Of a DNA stretch of 12,376 bases, positions 1 to 6,884 are shown in pieces. How positions within the stretch are numbered: position 1 is the first letter of the stretch; each line of letters opens with the position of its first letter. The position numbers were made by a program, and so were the translations under genes. The notes beneath the pieces were generated by a model, which was given only the letters and a program-made list of their open reading frames with translations, was not told the DNA's origin and made no database searches. The stretch comes from CAZHOV01 sp964534315. Lineage in GTDB: Bacteria; Bacteroidota; Bacteroidia; Chitinophagales; Saprospiraceae. The stretch lies in NCBI GenBank assembly GCA_964534315.1, contig CAZHOV010000170.1, forward strand, positions 1-12,376. Direction: 5' to 3'.

Positions 1-72
1 CAAAGGTCAACAGCATCCTGCTTAAAAGCAAGATGGGGTGGGGTTGATGGATACCCTTTTATCGGTTTAATT

Positions 73-90
73 ATTGATTTAATGATCAAT
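73..90. promoter_or_regulatory. Small inverted repeat upstream of the TIGR01777-family gene
   Basis: ATTGAT (73-78) and ATCAAT (85-90) form a 6-bp inverted repeat around a 6-nt spacer, ending 13 nt before the ATG at 104. It could be an operator or chance in AT-rich DNA. No convincing TAnnTTTG promoter box is visible in bases 1-103, and no other gene is seen there. Confidence 0.2.
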
Positions 91-103
91 AAAAACCCGC
101 TAA

Positions 104-1015
104 ATGAACCAAGTACCCATCTTCGGCGGCACCGGCTTTATTGGCTTAAGCCTTGCCGATCATCTTGCCCAAAAAGGTTTTACACCTATCCTGATCGCCA
201 GAAATCAACCTCCTACACCACTACATCATCAATTCGTCCAATGGGATGCGGTCCATGTGGGCGATTGGGCGAAGCACTTGGAAGGGGCTTACGCTATCGT
301 CAACCTGGCCGGAAAAACGGTGGATTGCATTAAGACGCCCGATAATTGTGACCTGATCTTACGCTCCAGGGTGGATTCGACCAAGGCTATTGGCAAGGCA
401 CTGAAAGATACGACCAATCCTCCTAAGGTTTGGATTCAGATGTCTACGGCTCATATCTACGGAGATCCACCCAAACAGCTTTGTACTGAGCATTCTTCTA
501 CCGGGTACGGTCTTGCTCCTTTTGTAGGGAAGGCTTGGGAGGAAACATTCCTTAAGTATAAACCCAAAGAAATAAGGGAAGTCAGATTAAGGACCAGTTT
601 TGTAGTAGGTAAGGATGGCGGTGCCTTAAAAAGTCTAAAACAAATAACCCGGCTTGGTCTCGGGGGTAAAGTAGGGACGGGGACTCAAGGGATGAGTTGG
701 ATACACGAAGATGACCTCAATGAATTGATCTGTCAAGCTATTCAAGAAGATAAATACAGCGGTGTCTATGTTGCGAGCGCGCCTAATCCGGTTTCGCAAA
801 AGGAGTTCATGCGTATCCTTCGTAAAGCGATGAAAATACATCTTGGTTTGCCGGCTCCTGTCTTTTTGGCTCGCCTCGGAGCCCGGCTGCTCTTTCGAAC
901 CGATCCGGAGCTGATCTTGTATGGCAGGTATGTCAAATCTGAGCGATTGGAACAGGAAGGGTTTGTGTTTACATTTCCAGATTTGGAAGGGGCATTAAAA
1001 GACCTCGTAAAATAA
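104..1015 (+). CDS. TIGR01777/YfcH-family SDR-type NAD(P)-binding protein
   Basis: This 303-residue cytoplasmic protein is an atypical short-chain dehydrogenase/epimerase-like protein. The dinucleotide-binding glycine motif GGTGFIG is at residues 8-14, just after a short beta strand, which supports the ATG at 104 as the start. NLAGK at 67-71 and STAHIYG at 114-120 match the Rossmann core of the family. MSWIHEDDL at 197-205 is a hallmark of TIGR01777 proteins, and the C-terminal part (about 245-303, ending PDLEGALKDLVK) matches the small C-terminal DUF1731 domain. Length is normal for the family. The usual SDR Tyr-x3-Lys pair is not obvious, as is common in this group, so no reaction can be assigned; members are often annotated only as epimerases. 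The gene stands alone, followed 12 nt later by a hairpin terminator. Confidence 0.93.
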   Translation: MNQVPIFGGTGFIGLSLADHLAQKGFTPILIARNQPPTPLHHQFVQWDAVHVGDWAKHLEGAYAIVNLAGKTVDCIKTPDNCDLILRSRVDSTKAIGKALKDTTNPPKVWIQMSTAHIYGDPPKQLCTEHSSTGYGLAPFVGKAWEETFLKYKPKEIREVRLRTSFVVGKDGGALKSLKQITRLGLGGKVGTGTQGMSWIHEDDLNELICQAIQEDKYSGVYVASAPNPVSQKEFMRILRKAMKIHLGLPAPVFLARLGARLLFRTDPELILYGRYVKSERLEQEGFVFTFPDLEGALKDLVK

Positions 1016-1027
1016 ATAATTGGGAGG

Positions 1028-1060
1028 GTGTCTCATAACACCTTTGGTGTTACGAGACAC
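1028..1060 (+). terminator. Hairpin terminator after the TIGR01777-family gene
   Basis: A 15-bp stem pairs 1028-1042 (GTGTCTCATAACACC) with 1046-1060 (GGTGTTACGAGACAC), with a 3-nt loop TTT and a single A-C mismatch. The T-rich tail that follows is broken (AAAACTTTCTTCTTT). It starts 12 nt after the stop codon at 1015, so it most likely ends that transcript. The long, almost perfect stem could also belong to a dispersed intergenic repeat. Confidence 0.7.
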
Positions 1061-1131
1061 AAAACTTTCTTCTTTGGGATCTAAGACTCTCAGCCTTTTG
1101 GTTGATTTCCTGAATTATGCTTACTCCTTGA

Positions 1132-1309
1132 ATTATTCATTACTCATTATTACTTAGTAAAGAAAGTTAATTGAGTTTAATAGTTAATTAAGTGAAGGAA
1201 TAAATTGCTGTTTTACAGTAATTTATTTCATAACTAATCAACTTAATTTACTTAATCAACTTAGTTGACAAAGTATTACTCATTACTCATTATTCATTAC
1301 TCATTATTA
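1132..1309. repeat. Composite repeat island: 7-mer and 9-mer repeats around a long imperfect hairpin
   Basis: Three heptamers (ATTATTC, ATTACTC, ATTATTA) occupy 1132-1152, and five (ATTACTC twice, ATTATTC, ATTACTC, ATTATTA) occupy 1275-1309; the last three of the right block copy the left block exactly. Between them is an AT-rich imperfect inverted repeat with arms at about 1164-1210 and 1216-1262; its inner 12 bp pair fully with one G-T wobble around the loop TTTTA. The right arm also reads as roughly 9-nt units (CAACTTAAT, TTACTTAAT, CAACTTAGT). The right heptamer block runs into the 3' end of the minus-strand gene at 1297. The remaining bases between 1061 and 1131 show no gene. The hairpin may also end that gene's transcript. 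Confidence 0.75.
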
Positions 1310-2700
1310 AAACTCCCCAACAGCCATTCCCGCTCCGTCAGTACCGGCTCCGCAATTATTTCTTTTTTGAGGTGCTCCCGGGCTGTTTTGTCGAAAGGAT
1401 TGACGGCGGTGATTTTTCTGAGGTACTTGATGAAGTTCATATAATTTTGTTTGTGATAGCCCATCACTTTTTTGCGTTGTAAAAAGGTGCGAAGTGCATC
1501 GAGTTGTGACTGGAGCAGGTCGAACTCGTCGATTTCGTGATAGATCTTTAGTTGGATGATCCGGGCAGAGAGTTGGAAAAGCATGTCGGGGTAGTCTAAA
1601 AAGCGTAGTAATTTCAGGGCCTGGTCATAGTCTTTTTGCTCATAGGCCAGCCGCATCGTACAAAAGTTGAAGAGTGTTTGTCGGTGAGAAACCGGAAGTA
1701 AGGGTTGGTATTCCTTTAAAAATTGGGCGGCCCAATGGTGCTCCCGGGCGCTAATCGCCATAACAAAGCAATTGTAGTAAGTATATCTCGATAATTTACC
1801 GTCGCTTAAAAGCCAATTTTCTTCCAACCCCTTTTTAAAAAGAGATAGACCGGGACCGGAAAGTCCTTTTGCGCCGCTATTCAATTGCTTAATACAATAA
1901 TTTATTGACATCAAAAATAAATCACGCCATTCCTCGGCAGGCAGAAGTTGCGGCTGGTGGAGCAATTGCTGATGTACTTTTTCAAAATGGGCTAGCGCTC
2001 CCTTGGATAGCATCTGATAGCAATCGAAGTATAATCGGATAGCTTGATTATTCAGCATATTGGACTGCTCCAGGTATTCGAGCAAATAGGGAAGGAAACC
2101 CGCATCGTCTTCTTTAGGATTCAGGGTTTTATCGGTCAGAGAAATACAGGCGTAGCGTAGTTTGTAGAGGATAAAAGAATGGTCGAGCGATTGGTTAAGC
2201 TGGTTTAGAAAATTCTGTCCTAGTCGCTGTTCTTTAGAGGCTTTAGCAAATTCTTCCTGATAATAGGTAAAAGCTTTTTGAAAATGGTAAGCATCTTGAA
2301 ATGGTGCTTGTTCCAAGGTCCTTTTTGCTTCTCTTAGGGCTTTTTGGGCTGCTTTCCGGAGGCCTAATTCCCGGTAGACACTTGCCAGTCTAACCTTATG
2401 CTCGGTGGTGGACTTAGGTTGGCGGTCCAGGATCAGGAACTGTTCTAACAATTTCTGCAACAAGCTACATCGTTTATACCATTGATTGGAGAGCCCGTCA
2501 TTTTTGTTGGAAATATTTAAAAATGACAGATCAATTGCTTCCCATTGCTCTCCGTCCCGGATATGTTGGTCAAAAGCCCGGAATAATTGTATTAGATCTT
2601 CCCGTCTGTTGAAATAGGGACTATCCAAAAACTGATGAAAGCGGTTTCGCTCCACTTTAGAGAGGTGTTGTAAGATTTTATAAACTTCTGGTTTTTTCAT
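1297..2700 (-). CDS. Helical-repeat (TPR-like) protein of unknown function
   Basis: This 467-residue soluble protein has no signal peptide or membrane segment. It is almost wholly alpha-helical, with helix pairs spaced as in TPR-like solenoids; residues 109-131 (YRELGLRKAAQKALREAKRT) are the clearest TPR-like unit. Near the N-terminus is the signature LSKVERNRFHQFLDSPYFN (13-31), similar to LSKSEKRYF (14-22) in the protein encoded at 7493-9010, so the two are probably distant paralogues. No catalytic motif is seen; a scaffold or protein-binding role is possible but not shown. The start is supported by the ATG at 2700 followed directly by the conserved region. The stop codon and last three residues (NNE) lie in the heptamer repeat block, so the C-terminus may have been altered by repeat insertion. 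It is divergent from the T9SS gene at 2840. Confidence 0.85.
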   Translation of the reverse strand: MKKPEVYKILQHLSKVERNRFHQFLDSPYFNRREDLIQLFRAFDQHIRDGEQWEAIDLSFLNISNKNDGLSNQWYKRCSLLQKLLEQFLILDRQPKSTTEHKVRLASVYRELGLRKAAQKALREAKRTLEQAPFQDAYHFQKAFTYYQEEFAKASKEQRLGQNFLNQLNQSLDHSFILYKLRYACISLTDKTLNPKEDDAGFLPYLLEYLEQSNMLNNQAIRLYFDCYQMLSKGALAHFEKVHQQLLHQPQLLPAEEWRDLFLMSINYCIKQLNSGAKGLSGPGLSLFKKGLEENWLLSDGKLSRYTYYNCFVMAISAREHHWAAQFLKEYQPLLPVSHRQTLFNFCTMRLAYEQKDYDQALKLLRFLDYPDMLFQLSARIIQLKIYHEIDEFDLLQSQLDALRTFLQRKKVMGYHKQNYMNFIKYLRKITAVNPFDKTAREHLKKEIIAEPVLTEREWLLGSFNNE

Positions 2701-2725
2701 AAAGTTTATATAAAAAACTGATTTA

Positions 2726-2733
2726 CAAGTATA
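2726..2733 (-). promoter_or_regulatory. Possible -7 box for the 1297-2700 gene
   Basis: On the minus strand the sequence reads TATACTTG, one mismatch from the Bacteroidota -7 consensus TAnnTTTG, about 26 nt before the start codon. No TTG -33 element stands at the usual distance, so support is weak. The rest of the 139-nt divergent spacer is AT-rich. For the + strand gene only a one-mismatch box (TGTATTTG, 2767-2774) is seen. Confidence 0.25.
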
Positions 2734-2839
2734 TTCTTAATTTTAATCTTCAGAAAGATAAAAAAATGTATTTGAATAAGAAACAGAAAAGCTGAATTTT
2801 TGAAGTGTGAGAAAATAGTAGAATTAAAAACTAGAAAAG

Positions 2840-5791
2840 ATGAAAATGAATCCAATCCAATTCAACTATATTAAAGCTATGAAAGGTGTTTTTCAATTAT
2901 TTTTTACAACAATATTGCTACTTACTCAGCTCCATGCCTTTGGGCAGGGCTGGGTGAGGCAGTATCCGGTTGGCGATGAATCGCTCGCAAAAGATATGGT
3001 CGCCACTCCTGATAGTGGGTACTTATTATTAGGAGATGTGACAGATGATTTTGCTGATTTCATCGCAAAAACAGATACGGAAGGGACGGTAGAATGGCTT
3101 CAGGAATACGACCCATTATATCGGTTTTATGATATCAACGTGGCGTCTGATGGTTATTTGGCTACTGGTTTATATCCCAATTATGTAAATCCGGATTCTG
3201 CTTCCTGGCCGCTGGCGGTGAAGTTGGACCTGCAGGGTAATATCATATGGGAGTACGATTATAATCCTAATTTTCCGAGTAGGGGATTAGGATTATCTAT
3301 TTCAGCTACAAGTGACGGAGGAGCTATTTTTACGGGGTATTATGAGGAACCTATTCCTGGGGGATGTCAGGATTGTATCAATACGTTTGTGGTGAAGCTT
3401 GATGGTGCAGGAAATCAGACTTGGGTGTATAACTGGACGGCTACCTCAACAGCTTTTGCCTATGGCAGAAGCATTCAGGAGCTTCCGTCAGGCGAATTTG
3501 TGCTGGCAGGAGAATATGGTTATTCGGGTGGAAATGGCTCGGGAGTCGATCCATTTATGGTCAAATTTTCTTCTAGCGGAGCAGTAGTATGGGAAAAAAC
3601 ATTTTCATCGGGCCATAACGACTATGTTTTTGATTTTGATAGAGATCCGTCTGGTGATTTTTGGATGGTAGGGCAACGCATCAATCAACCTGCTTTTGAT
3701 TCTTTTTTAACGGTCATCTACAAGGTGGATATCAATGGCGATTTGATTTGGGACACCGTTTTGGATACGTTCCAGAATTGGTCGGGTGGCAGTGTAGCTA
3801 CCCTGCAAAATGGAGGAGCCGTGATCACTGGTACCAATAATTCAGATTTTCCGCAGGATACCGATTGGTATGTGGCAAAAGTAGATGATAATGGAAATCA
3901 GGAATGGTTGACGTTACTCGATTGGTTGGGTACGGGAGAAGCCCGGGGAGGCACCGTATTGGAAAATGCCGATGGTACCATTATGGGGCTTGGCACTATT
4001 TTTAATCCCGGAAATATCGAAAAAATGACCTTAGTGAAAATGGATTCTTTGGGGAATGTATTTTCCAGAACCCTTTCCGGAGTTGTGGCACTGGATCAGG
4101 GGGATAGTTGCTTGATCGATTCCATGGACATCCCTTTTGATCAGCAAATCATTGAGATCGTAAAAGGCGGATTAACGCTGTACACCAGTACAGATAGCAA
4201 CGGGTATTACTCCATGCCCATTGATACTGGGCTTTCTACTGTTTCCCTGATTTCTAATTCTCCTTATGTTCAGGCGTGCGAAAACCCTGTTGACGTAGAT
4301 GTACAGATCGCCGATAATGAGGTAGCGATTGACTTCCCATTGCAAGCCACGGTCGATTGCCCCTACCTGACTGTTGATATATCCACCCCTTTCTTGAGAA
4401 GATGTTTTGACAATACGTACACGGTCAACTATTGCAACTGGGGCACCGAGGCTTCAGACGATACCTATATTGAGGTGACATTCGACCCTTATCTTACCGT
4501 AGATAGTAGTGATGTGGCCTGGACCTCCGTTCAGGGGAATACCTATACCTTTCCCGTCGATACGGTACCAATTGGGGCATGTGAAAGCTTCAATATTTAT
4601 ACGACCCTCGTCTGCGATACGGCTATTTTTGGATTTACGCATTGCGTAGAAGCCCATATCTTTCCAGATAGTTTTTGTGCCGATGCGGACTCCCTCTGGT
4701 CTGGAGCGAGTATAGATGTCAATGCAACCTGTGACGGAGATTCCGTGTATCTTACTATTTTTAATGCGGGCCTTGGCGATATGGACGCCCCTTTAAATTA
4801 TATTGTCATTGAAGATCATCTTATGCTAATGATCGTTCCGGAATCGTTCCAATTGAACAGCGGAGACTCCTTGGTCATTACTTATCCTGCCAATGGTACC
4901 GCTTATTATTTGAGTGCGCAGCAAGTGCCGGGGCACCCCGGAAATAATTTTCCCGCCATCGCTATTGAAGCTTGCGGTACAGACTCTACCGGCAATGTAA
5001 GCCTGGGCTACGTCGTCCAATTTCCTGAAAATGATAGTGATCCCTTTGTTTCTATTGATTGCCAGGAAAATATAGGCGCCTGGGACCCCAATGATAAACG
5101 TGGATTTCCAAAGGGTTATGGCGAAGAGCATTACATCGAGCAAAATGTCGATCTGGAATACCATATCCGGTTTCAAAATACAGGGACCGATACGGCCTTC
5201 ACGGTAAGAATAGAGGATGAATTATCTGAATTTCTGGACCCTGCGACTATTCGGCCTGGTGCGAGCAGTCATCCTTATCAGTTCAAACTCAAAGGAGAGG
5301 GGGTTTTAGCGTTTCTTTTCGAAGATATCATGTTGCCTGATAGCAATGTAAATGAATCGGCTTCTCATGGATTTGTGAAATTCCGGGTAAAGCAACGCCC
5401 CGATAATCCGATTGGATCGATGATCTACAATCAGGCAGCTATATACTTTGATTTTAATCCGCCAATTTTTACTAATGAAACTTACCACCAGGTAGGGGAG
5501 GACTTTATCGAGATGGAGGTGGTCGCTGTTCATGATCCTACAGTAGAAGCAGATGATTTGAAGGTTTATCCCAATCCATTTGTACACCAGGCTACGTTTG
5601 AGTGGAGCGGACCAGATCTGGAGGACGCTTTATTTGTTATTTATGATATTTCCGGCAGGGCCGTTAAACAGCAGTCAGTAGCGGGTAACCAGTGGAATAT
5701 CCAAAGAGAAGATCTGCCAGACGGGCTCTATTTCTTTACCCTTTGGTCTAGAGGAACCCCTTTAGCTACCGGAAAGTTGATGGTGGATTAG
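2840..5791 (+). CDS. Secreted multidomain protein with T9SS type A C-terminal sorting domain
   Basis: This 983-residue protein is exported by Sec and then by the type IX system to the cell surface or medium. A hydrophobic signal peptide lies at about 14-36, ending AFGQ. Residues 37-410 hold six or so repeats of the pattern DGGyxxxG...vKxDxxGnxxW, typical of beta-propeller-like secreted Bacteroidota proteins. Residues 415-480 look like a carboxypeptidase-regulatory-like beta domain (TDSNGYYSMPI), 505-745 like DUF11-type Ig-like domains rich in cysteine, and 745-885 carry the conserved block WDPNDK...YHIRFQNTGTDTA...AIYFDFNPPIFTNE (I believe DUF7619). The sorting domain is 903-983 (VYPNPF, YDISGR, DLPDGLYFF). 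An A-rich leader (CTAGAAAAG) supports the ATG at 2840; the ATG at 2879 (residue 14) would give a more usual signal peptide length. Ligand and role are unknown. Confidence 0.93.
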   Translation: MKMNPIQFNYIKAMKGVFQLFFTTILLLTQLHAFGQGWVRQYPVGDESLAKDMVATPDSGYLLLGDVTDDFADFIAKTDTEGTVEWLQEYDPLYRFYDINVASDGYLATGLYPNYVNPDSASWPLAVKLDLQGNIIWEYDYNPNFPSRGLGLSISATSDGGAIFTGYYEEPIPGGCQDCINTFVVKLDGAGNQTWVYNWTATSTAFAYGRSIQELPSGEFVLAGEYGYSGGNGSGVDPFMVKFSSSGAVVWEKTFSSGHNDYVFDFDRDPSGDFWMVGQRINQPAFDSFLTVIYKVDINGDLIWDTVLDTFQNWSGGSVATLQNGGAVITGTNNSDFPQDTDWYVAKVDDNGNQEWLTLLDWLGTGEARGGTVLENADGTIMGLGTIFNPGNIEKMTLVKMDSLGNVFSRTLSGVVALDQGDSCLIDSMDIPFDQQIIEIVKGGLTLYTSTDSNGYYSMPIDTGLSTVSLISNSPYVQACENPVDVDVQIADNEVAIDFPLQATVDCPYLTVDISTPFLRRCFDNTYTVNYCNWGTEASDDTYIEVTFDPYLTVDSSDVAWTSVQGNTYTFPVDTVPIGACESFNIYTTLVCDTAIFGFTHCVEAHIFPDSFCADADSLWSGASIDVNATCDGDSVYLTIFNAGLGDMDAPLNYIVIEDHLMLMIVPESFQLNSGDSLVITYPANGTAYYLSAQQVPGHPGNNFPAIAIEACGTDSTGNVSLGYVVQFPENDSDPFVSIDCQENIGAWDPNDKRGFPKGYGEEHYIEQNVDLEYHIRFQNTGTDTAFTVRIEDELSEFLDPATIRPGASSHPYQFKLKGEGVLAFLFEDIMLPDSNVNESASHGFVKFRVKQRPDNPIGSMIYNQAAIYFDFNPPIFTNETYHQVGEDFIEMEVVAVHDPTVEADDLKVYPNPFVHQATFEWSGPDLEDALFVIYDISGRAVKQQSVAGNQWNIQREDLPDGLYFFTLWSRGTPLATGKLMVD

Positions 5792-5798
5792 GAAACAG

Positions 5799-5837
5799 TA
5801 AGCGGTAAACGGTGAACTGTTCACCGTTTACCGCTTA
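5799..5837. terminator. 39-nt perfect palindrome between convergent genes, likely bidirectional terminator
   Basis: The arms 5799-5817 and 5819-5837 are perfectly complementary over 19 bp around one central T. It lies 8 nt after the stop of the T9SS gene and 5 nt before the stop of the minus-strand gene at 5843, so it can serve both transcripts. It lacks a long T-run on either strand. Each arm contains two heptamers, CGGTAAA and CGGTGAA, so it may also be a member of a dispersed repeat family. Confidence 0.65.
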
Positions 5838-5842
5838 TTACG

Positions 5843-6331
5843 TTAAACCTCCAATAACAAATACTCGTCTCCGGAGGTTTCCCCTTTTACATATCGGAGG
5901 TTGTAGATTTGCACCTGTCGGCTAATGGGTTCCATATCATCCATGACAACGCGGCCCATGGTTTGGATGTCTTCGCCGATGATGGTAAATTTGGAGCGTC
6001 CGTATCCGATATCCTGATCTCTATTGATCTTAATAAAGGGCGGTCTTGGTCCGCGAATGGCTCTTTGGTCATCGCGGATAGCTAATTTTACCGAGGCGCG
6101 CGGGCCTTTCTCAAATACCTTCGGGGGGCCGAAGACAATCTTATTATCTTTAATGTAAATCCCGATTACCCGACCGCCGTCGATGCGATTGCTGACTTCA
6201 AAAACCCCTGTTTTCAGGTTTTTAAGATGTAGTGTACGTCTATCTTGAGACAATTCGAGGTTGGCGGTGAATTGATTCGCAGTGTAATCATAAAATTGTT
6301 TCATCACACTTAATTTTTCTTTAGCACTCAT
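5843..6331 (-). CDS. Hypothetical protein, unrecognised family, 162 aa
   Basis: I do not recognise this protein. It is a small soluble protein without signal peptide or membrane segment, rich in charged residues and predicted beta strands. It contains a Pro/Gly/Arg-rich centre (FGPPKVFEKGPRAS, 67-80; IRGPRPPFIKINRDQDIGYG, 92-111) and ends EYLLLEV. Two starts are possible: the ATG at 6331, or the ATG at 6304 (residue 10, MKQFYDYTANQ), which has an A-rich upstream stretch more typical of this phylum. The region upstream of 6331 carries two copies of AGGAGAAAA (+ strand, 6332-6340 and 6350-6358), whose bearing on expression is unclear. Its 3' end faces the T9SS gene across a palindrome; upstream is the gene-free repeat region. 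Even base composition and a full-length open frame argue that it is real. Confidence 0.75.
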   Translation of the reverse strand: MSAKEKLSVMKQFYDYTANQFTANLELSQDRRTLHLKNLKTGVFEVSNRIDGGRVIGIYIKDNKIVFGPPKVFEKGPRASVKLAIRDDQRAIRGPRPPFIKINRDQDIGYGRSKFTIIGEDIQTMGRVVMDDMEPISRQVQIYNLRYVKGETSGDEYLLLEV

Positions 6332-6478
6332 AGGAGAAAATTTTTTACCAGGAGAAAACGACCCTTTTTCGGTTTAAGAATAGAGTAAGTTTGGTCAGGA
6401 TGTCATCTGCCTCAGTTTATCATTGGTAAAATTAAGGAAGGAAAGTTAAAAATTATAGTAAAGGAAGAAAGGTTTTTG

Positions 6479-6540
6479 AAAAAAAGAAGCAGCCTGTCTC
6501 CCACGTACAGGCTGCCCGATTTTTTTGAGGAACGAATCCC
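6479..6540 (-). ncRNA. Candidate small RNA, unit 1 (minus strand)
   Basis: On the minus strand the conserved block contains TTCATATTTG (box at 6546-6553), one mismatch from the -7 consensus TAnnTTTG. A start about 6 nt downstream would give an RNA of about 62 nt: a conserved 5' segment with TTCGTTCCTC, an A7 tract, the 9-bp hairpin (6489-6515) with GTGGGAG in its loop, then TTC and T7 (6479-6485) as a terminator tail. The second unit has the same layout. This is inference from layout and repetition; no -33 element is clear and the hairpin could simply be a terminator. Confidence 0.3.
6489..6526. terminator. Hairpin 1 with T-runs on both strands
   Basis: Stem GCAGCCTGT (6489-6497) pairs perfectly with ACAGGCTGC (6507-6515) around the loop CTCCCACGT. 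On the + strand T7 follows at 6520-6526; on the minus strand TTC and then T7 follow at 6479-6485. The form is that of a bidirectional intrinsic terminator. The loop word CTCCCAC recurs in hairpin 2 although the stem sequence is quite different. Confidence 0.65.
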
Positions 6541-6570
6541 CAATCCAAATATGAACACCACTCAACCCAG
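6520..6570. repeat. 51-nt direct repeat, copy 1
   Basis: This copy is identical base for base to 6723-6773, an offset of 203 nt. It begins with T7, continues GAGGAACGAATCCCC and ends ACCACTCAACCCAG. Each copy directly follows a hairpin. Homology goes on more weakly downstream (CAAGAAGGAC...GCCTTC in both), so the true unit is about 200 nt. Confidence 0.95.
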
Positions 6571-6642
6571 GTTATGGTAAAGGATGTTGCCTCCACCACG
6601 CTCAAGAAGGACTGCGCCTTCATGAGGAAACTGGCTCTTTAT

Positions 6643-6665
6643 GCCGGATGACCGGCTAATTTTTT
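6643..6665 (+). terminator. Short intrinsic-terminator-like hairpin on the + strand
   Basis: GCCGG (6643-6647) pairs with CCGGC (6652-6656) around ATGA and is followed by TAA and T6 (6660-6665). This fits an intrinsic terminator for a + strand transcript crossing unit 1, but no + strand promoter or gene feeding it is evident. Confidence 0.45.
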
Positions 6666-6685
6666 ATTATTTTTTGGAAGCGGTG

Positions 6686-6743
6686 AAAAAGGAGGCCCGC
6701 CTCCCACAGTCGGGCCTCCTGGTTTTTTTGAGGAACGAATCCC
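6686..6743 (-). ncRNA. Candidate small RNA, unit 2 (minus strand)
   Basis: The layout is the same as in unit 1: TTCATATTTG on the minus strand (box 6749-6756), a conserved segment with TTCGTTCCTC, an A7 tract, hairpin 2 (6690-6720) with GTGGGAG in the loop, and T5 at 6686-6690. The predicted length is about 58 nt. The recurrence of the whole layout with a different but intact stem is the main support; transcription is not shown. Confidence 0.3.
6690..6729. terminator. Hairpin 2 with T-runs on both strands
   Basis: Stem AGGAGGCCCG (6690-6699) pairs perfectly with CGGGCCTCCT (6711-6720) around an 11-nt loop CCTCCCACAGT. T7 follows on the + strand (6723-6729) and T5 on the minus strand (6686-6690). 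The stem shares almost no sequence with hairpin 1, yet pairing and the loop word CTCCCAC are kept. Confidence 0.7.
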
Positions 6744-6773
6744 CAATCCAAATATGAACACCACTCAACCCAG
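6723..6773. repeat. 51-nt direct repeat, copy 2
   Basis: This is the second exact copy of the block at 6520-6570, again directly after a hairpin. An ATG inside it (6754) opens a 28-codon frame beginning MNTTQPR and ending at 6840; the same ATG in copy 1 (6551) opens only a 9-codon frame. I treat these frames as unproven. Confidence 0.95.
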
Positions 6774-6884
6774 ATTCCCAAGAAGGACATTGCCTTCGAG
6801 GGTTTCCACAAAGGGCTTTGCCTTCGCGGCTGGTTTTTAAAAAACAGGTCTCATTTGACCCGCGAAAATTTATCGGTTTTTGAG

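Noticed and set aside
82..333. 83-codon frame overlapping the first gene
   Set aside because: It overlaps the well-supported TIGR01777-family gene in another frame and has a low-complexity, unnatural composition.
1132..1309. Insertion sequence
   Set aside because: No transposase frame is present; at most it is a small non-autonomous element.
4826..5176. 116-codon minus-strand frame inside the T9SS gene
   Set aside because: It is antisense to conserved Ig-like and DUF7619-like domains; no motif and no promoter.
6527..6541. tRNA-like T-arm (GAGGAACGAATCCCC)
   Set aside because: It recalls GGTTCGAATCCCC but does not contain GTTCGA, and no acceptor, D or anticodon arms can be drawn around it.
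6520..6773. CRISPR array
   Set aside because: There are only two intact repeats of 51 nt separated by 152 nt that itself contains homologous sequence and hairpins; no short unique spacers and no cas genes.
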